DNA of 64,000 bases from Eutreptiella sp. 'Long Island Sound 2002' (taxonomy: Eukaryota > Euglenozoa > Euglenophyceae > Eutreptiales > Eutreptiaceae). Positions 63,078 to 64,000 of the stretch are shown here, one piece after another (the first letter of the stretch is position 1; each line of letters starts with the position of its first letter). The stretch covers positions 133,339,191 to 133,403,190 of the forward strand of contig OZ038381.1 of NCBI GenBank assembly GCA_964036045.1, read 5' to 3'. The notes under the pieces were generated by a model. It did no database searches. It saw only the letters and a program-made list of their open reading frames with translations, and was not told where the DNA came from. The position numbers and the translations under genes were made by a program.

Positions 63078-64000
63078 TCATCCGAACGCAGCGCAGTTAC
63101 AATGAATGGACAGCGGCACTGAGTCCAGCACGTCAGAATTACATAGTTCAGGCTCTAGGGTTGGTCTGGGCATCAGGAGTGGCGCCGAAGTATGCAAAAT
63201 GGCCAAAATGTAGCCAATCTCGGGCAGATCTGTGAACATCTGAGCAAATGGGGGCTAGCCGCACTTACATGAGCCCCCCACCGGACGCAGCCACGCTCCC
63301 TGATGATGACAAACCGCCAGGAACTTTCGCACCACTTGATCCAGGGTCTCAATGTGGAGGCCCCAGAGGCGGCGCGCCGCGGTCTCGACGAGGCAGTCCA
63401 GTTTATGGACCTGGACTTTGTTGTGGGGGAAACGTACCCGGGGCACCTGGAGCCCCCGGATCCAGCCCACTTTGGGTCGGGCCCTAGCGGCCTGCTTCTT
63501 CGCTTCCCCGTCGGCCAGGTCCAACAGGGACTCCAGAAAGGTGCCAACGCGTTGGGAGTACGGGTGCTGAGGTGCAAAAAACCCCTCGGCCAGAAGCCCC
63601 GGGCAAGCCGATAGCACGTCATCCGAGAGCGGAAAGCACCCCGGGTTCCGGGAGCGGACGGCGCCGATGTACCCCTTGCTGTCATGGAAGGACCACTGCA
63701 GGCCCTGGGTGCCCGAAACCACGCGGTGGGCCCCGCGTGCCCGCAGCATGTCCCAGGCCACAGAGGGCTGAGCTTGGTAGGATTCATCCACGTTGACCGG
63801 GATGGGTACCCAGTAAGTCTGGTGCAACCCGGTCATTGGATCCGCCACCACCAGACCGCCACCGGTCGTGTGGTTGGGATACCATGAGGCGTCCTGCACG
63901 AAGACCACCTCAGCTGGTACGTCCTGCAGGGTGCTGCCCTCAGGGTGCAGCTCATGGGATCACCGCATGTGTCGGGGCCACAAGAGGAGAGATTCTAGCC
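63078..64000 (-). pseudogene. RNase H and C-terminal part of a third minus-strand retroelement, truncated by the window edge
   Basis: The frame open from the window end reads LESLLLWPRHMR, a TGA at 63,960, then VVFVQDASWYPNHTTGGGLV (first Asp), VNVDESYQAQPSVAWDML (Glu region), LQWSFHDSKGYIGAV (third Asp) and VRFPHNKVQVHKLDCLVE. This is RNase H in outline. It continues helical (ETAARRLWGLHIETLDQVV) to a TAG at 63,255, after which the same frame stays open (MFTDLPEIGYILAILHTSAP) to a TGA at 63,078. The reverse transcriptase would lie beyond 64,000. Composition is less GC-rich than E1, so it is a different lineage. Confidence 0.65.

Noticed and set aside
1-64000. Dinoflagellate spliced-leader relic as proof of organism
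   Set aside because: No convincing match to the leader core was found by eye, so the assignment rests only on element resemblance.

Overview
This window looks like repeat-rich nuclear DNA of a eukaryotic microbe. I see no bacterial operons, no rRNA or tRNA gene, and no ordinary host gene. Almost everything recognisable is a retroelement. Two LINE-like (non-LTR) elements lie on the minus strand. The degraded Ty3/gypsy-like reverse transcriptase at 46.5-47.4 kb, with its IDDVSLGTNT active-site block, reminds me of elements common in dinoflagellate genomes. I therefore favour a dinoflagellate, with a GC-rich green alga as the alternative. That is recollection, not a search result, and no dinoflagellate spliced-leader relic was seen.

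Layout. From 0.85 to 19.4 kb (minus) lies the best-preserved element, E1. Read 5' to 3' it has: an array of about 22 tandem 212-bp units (19,440-14,665); ORF1 (14,711-10,911) with a CCCH zinc finger, a domain resembling a ubiquitin-specific protease and a C2H2 finger; an APE-type endonuclease (10,910-9,447); reverse transcriptase (9,413-8,436, continuing to about 8,000); RNase H, a zinc knuckle and a zinc ribbon (to 4,252); then one or two further ORFs (4,212-849). ORF1, endonuclease and reverse transcriptase share one reading frame, broken only by single stop codons at the domain borders. From 19.4 to 21.5 kb is an AT-richer leader with a recurring AACATACTTG motif, and 21.5-23.05 kb holds a broken gag-like ORF on the minus strand.

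From 25.3 to 34.8 kb (minus) lies a second, more decayed element, E2: endonuclease tail, reverse transcriptase, C2H2 finger, RNase H, then a long post-RT region rich in Pro, His and Arg-Ser. It is flanked on both sides by TG-rich minisatellite. From 38.1 to 41.1 kb is a dense minisatellite built on GCCACTCCTGGC, followed by a 209-bp tandem repeat (41.4-42.1 kb).

From 42.1 to 48.8 kb the DNA is clearly AT-richer. It is gene-poor apart from broken Ty3/gypsy-like pol and gag pieces. The gag piece is cut at about 48,785 by GC-rich plus-strand coding sequence (48.8-50.6 kb) that ends in a Myb-like domain. A 180-bp tandem repeat with TATA-like boxes follows at 52.6-53.1 kb. From 53.9 to 62.3 kb, two diverged copies of an unidentified sequence of about 1 kb flank a GC-rich plus-strand insertion (55.3-60.5 kb). 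Part of that insertion matches the post-RT region of E2. The window ends in the RNase H part of a third minus-strand element (63.1-64 kb).

The general picture is a nest of LINEs and LTR-element debris. The most interesting proposal is that this LINE group carries a conserved ORF module after RT-RNase H, which survives alone in a 5'-truncated copy.
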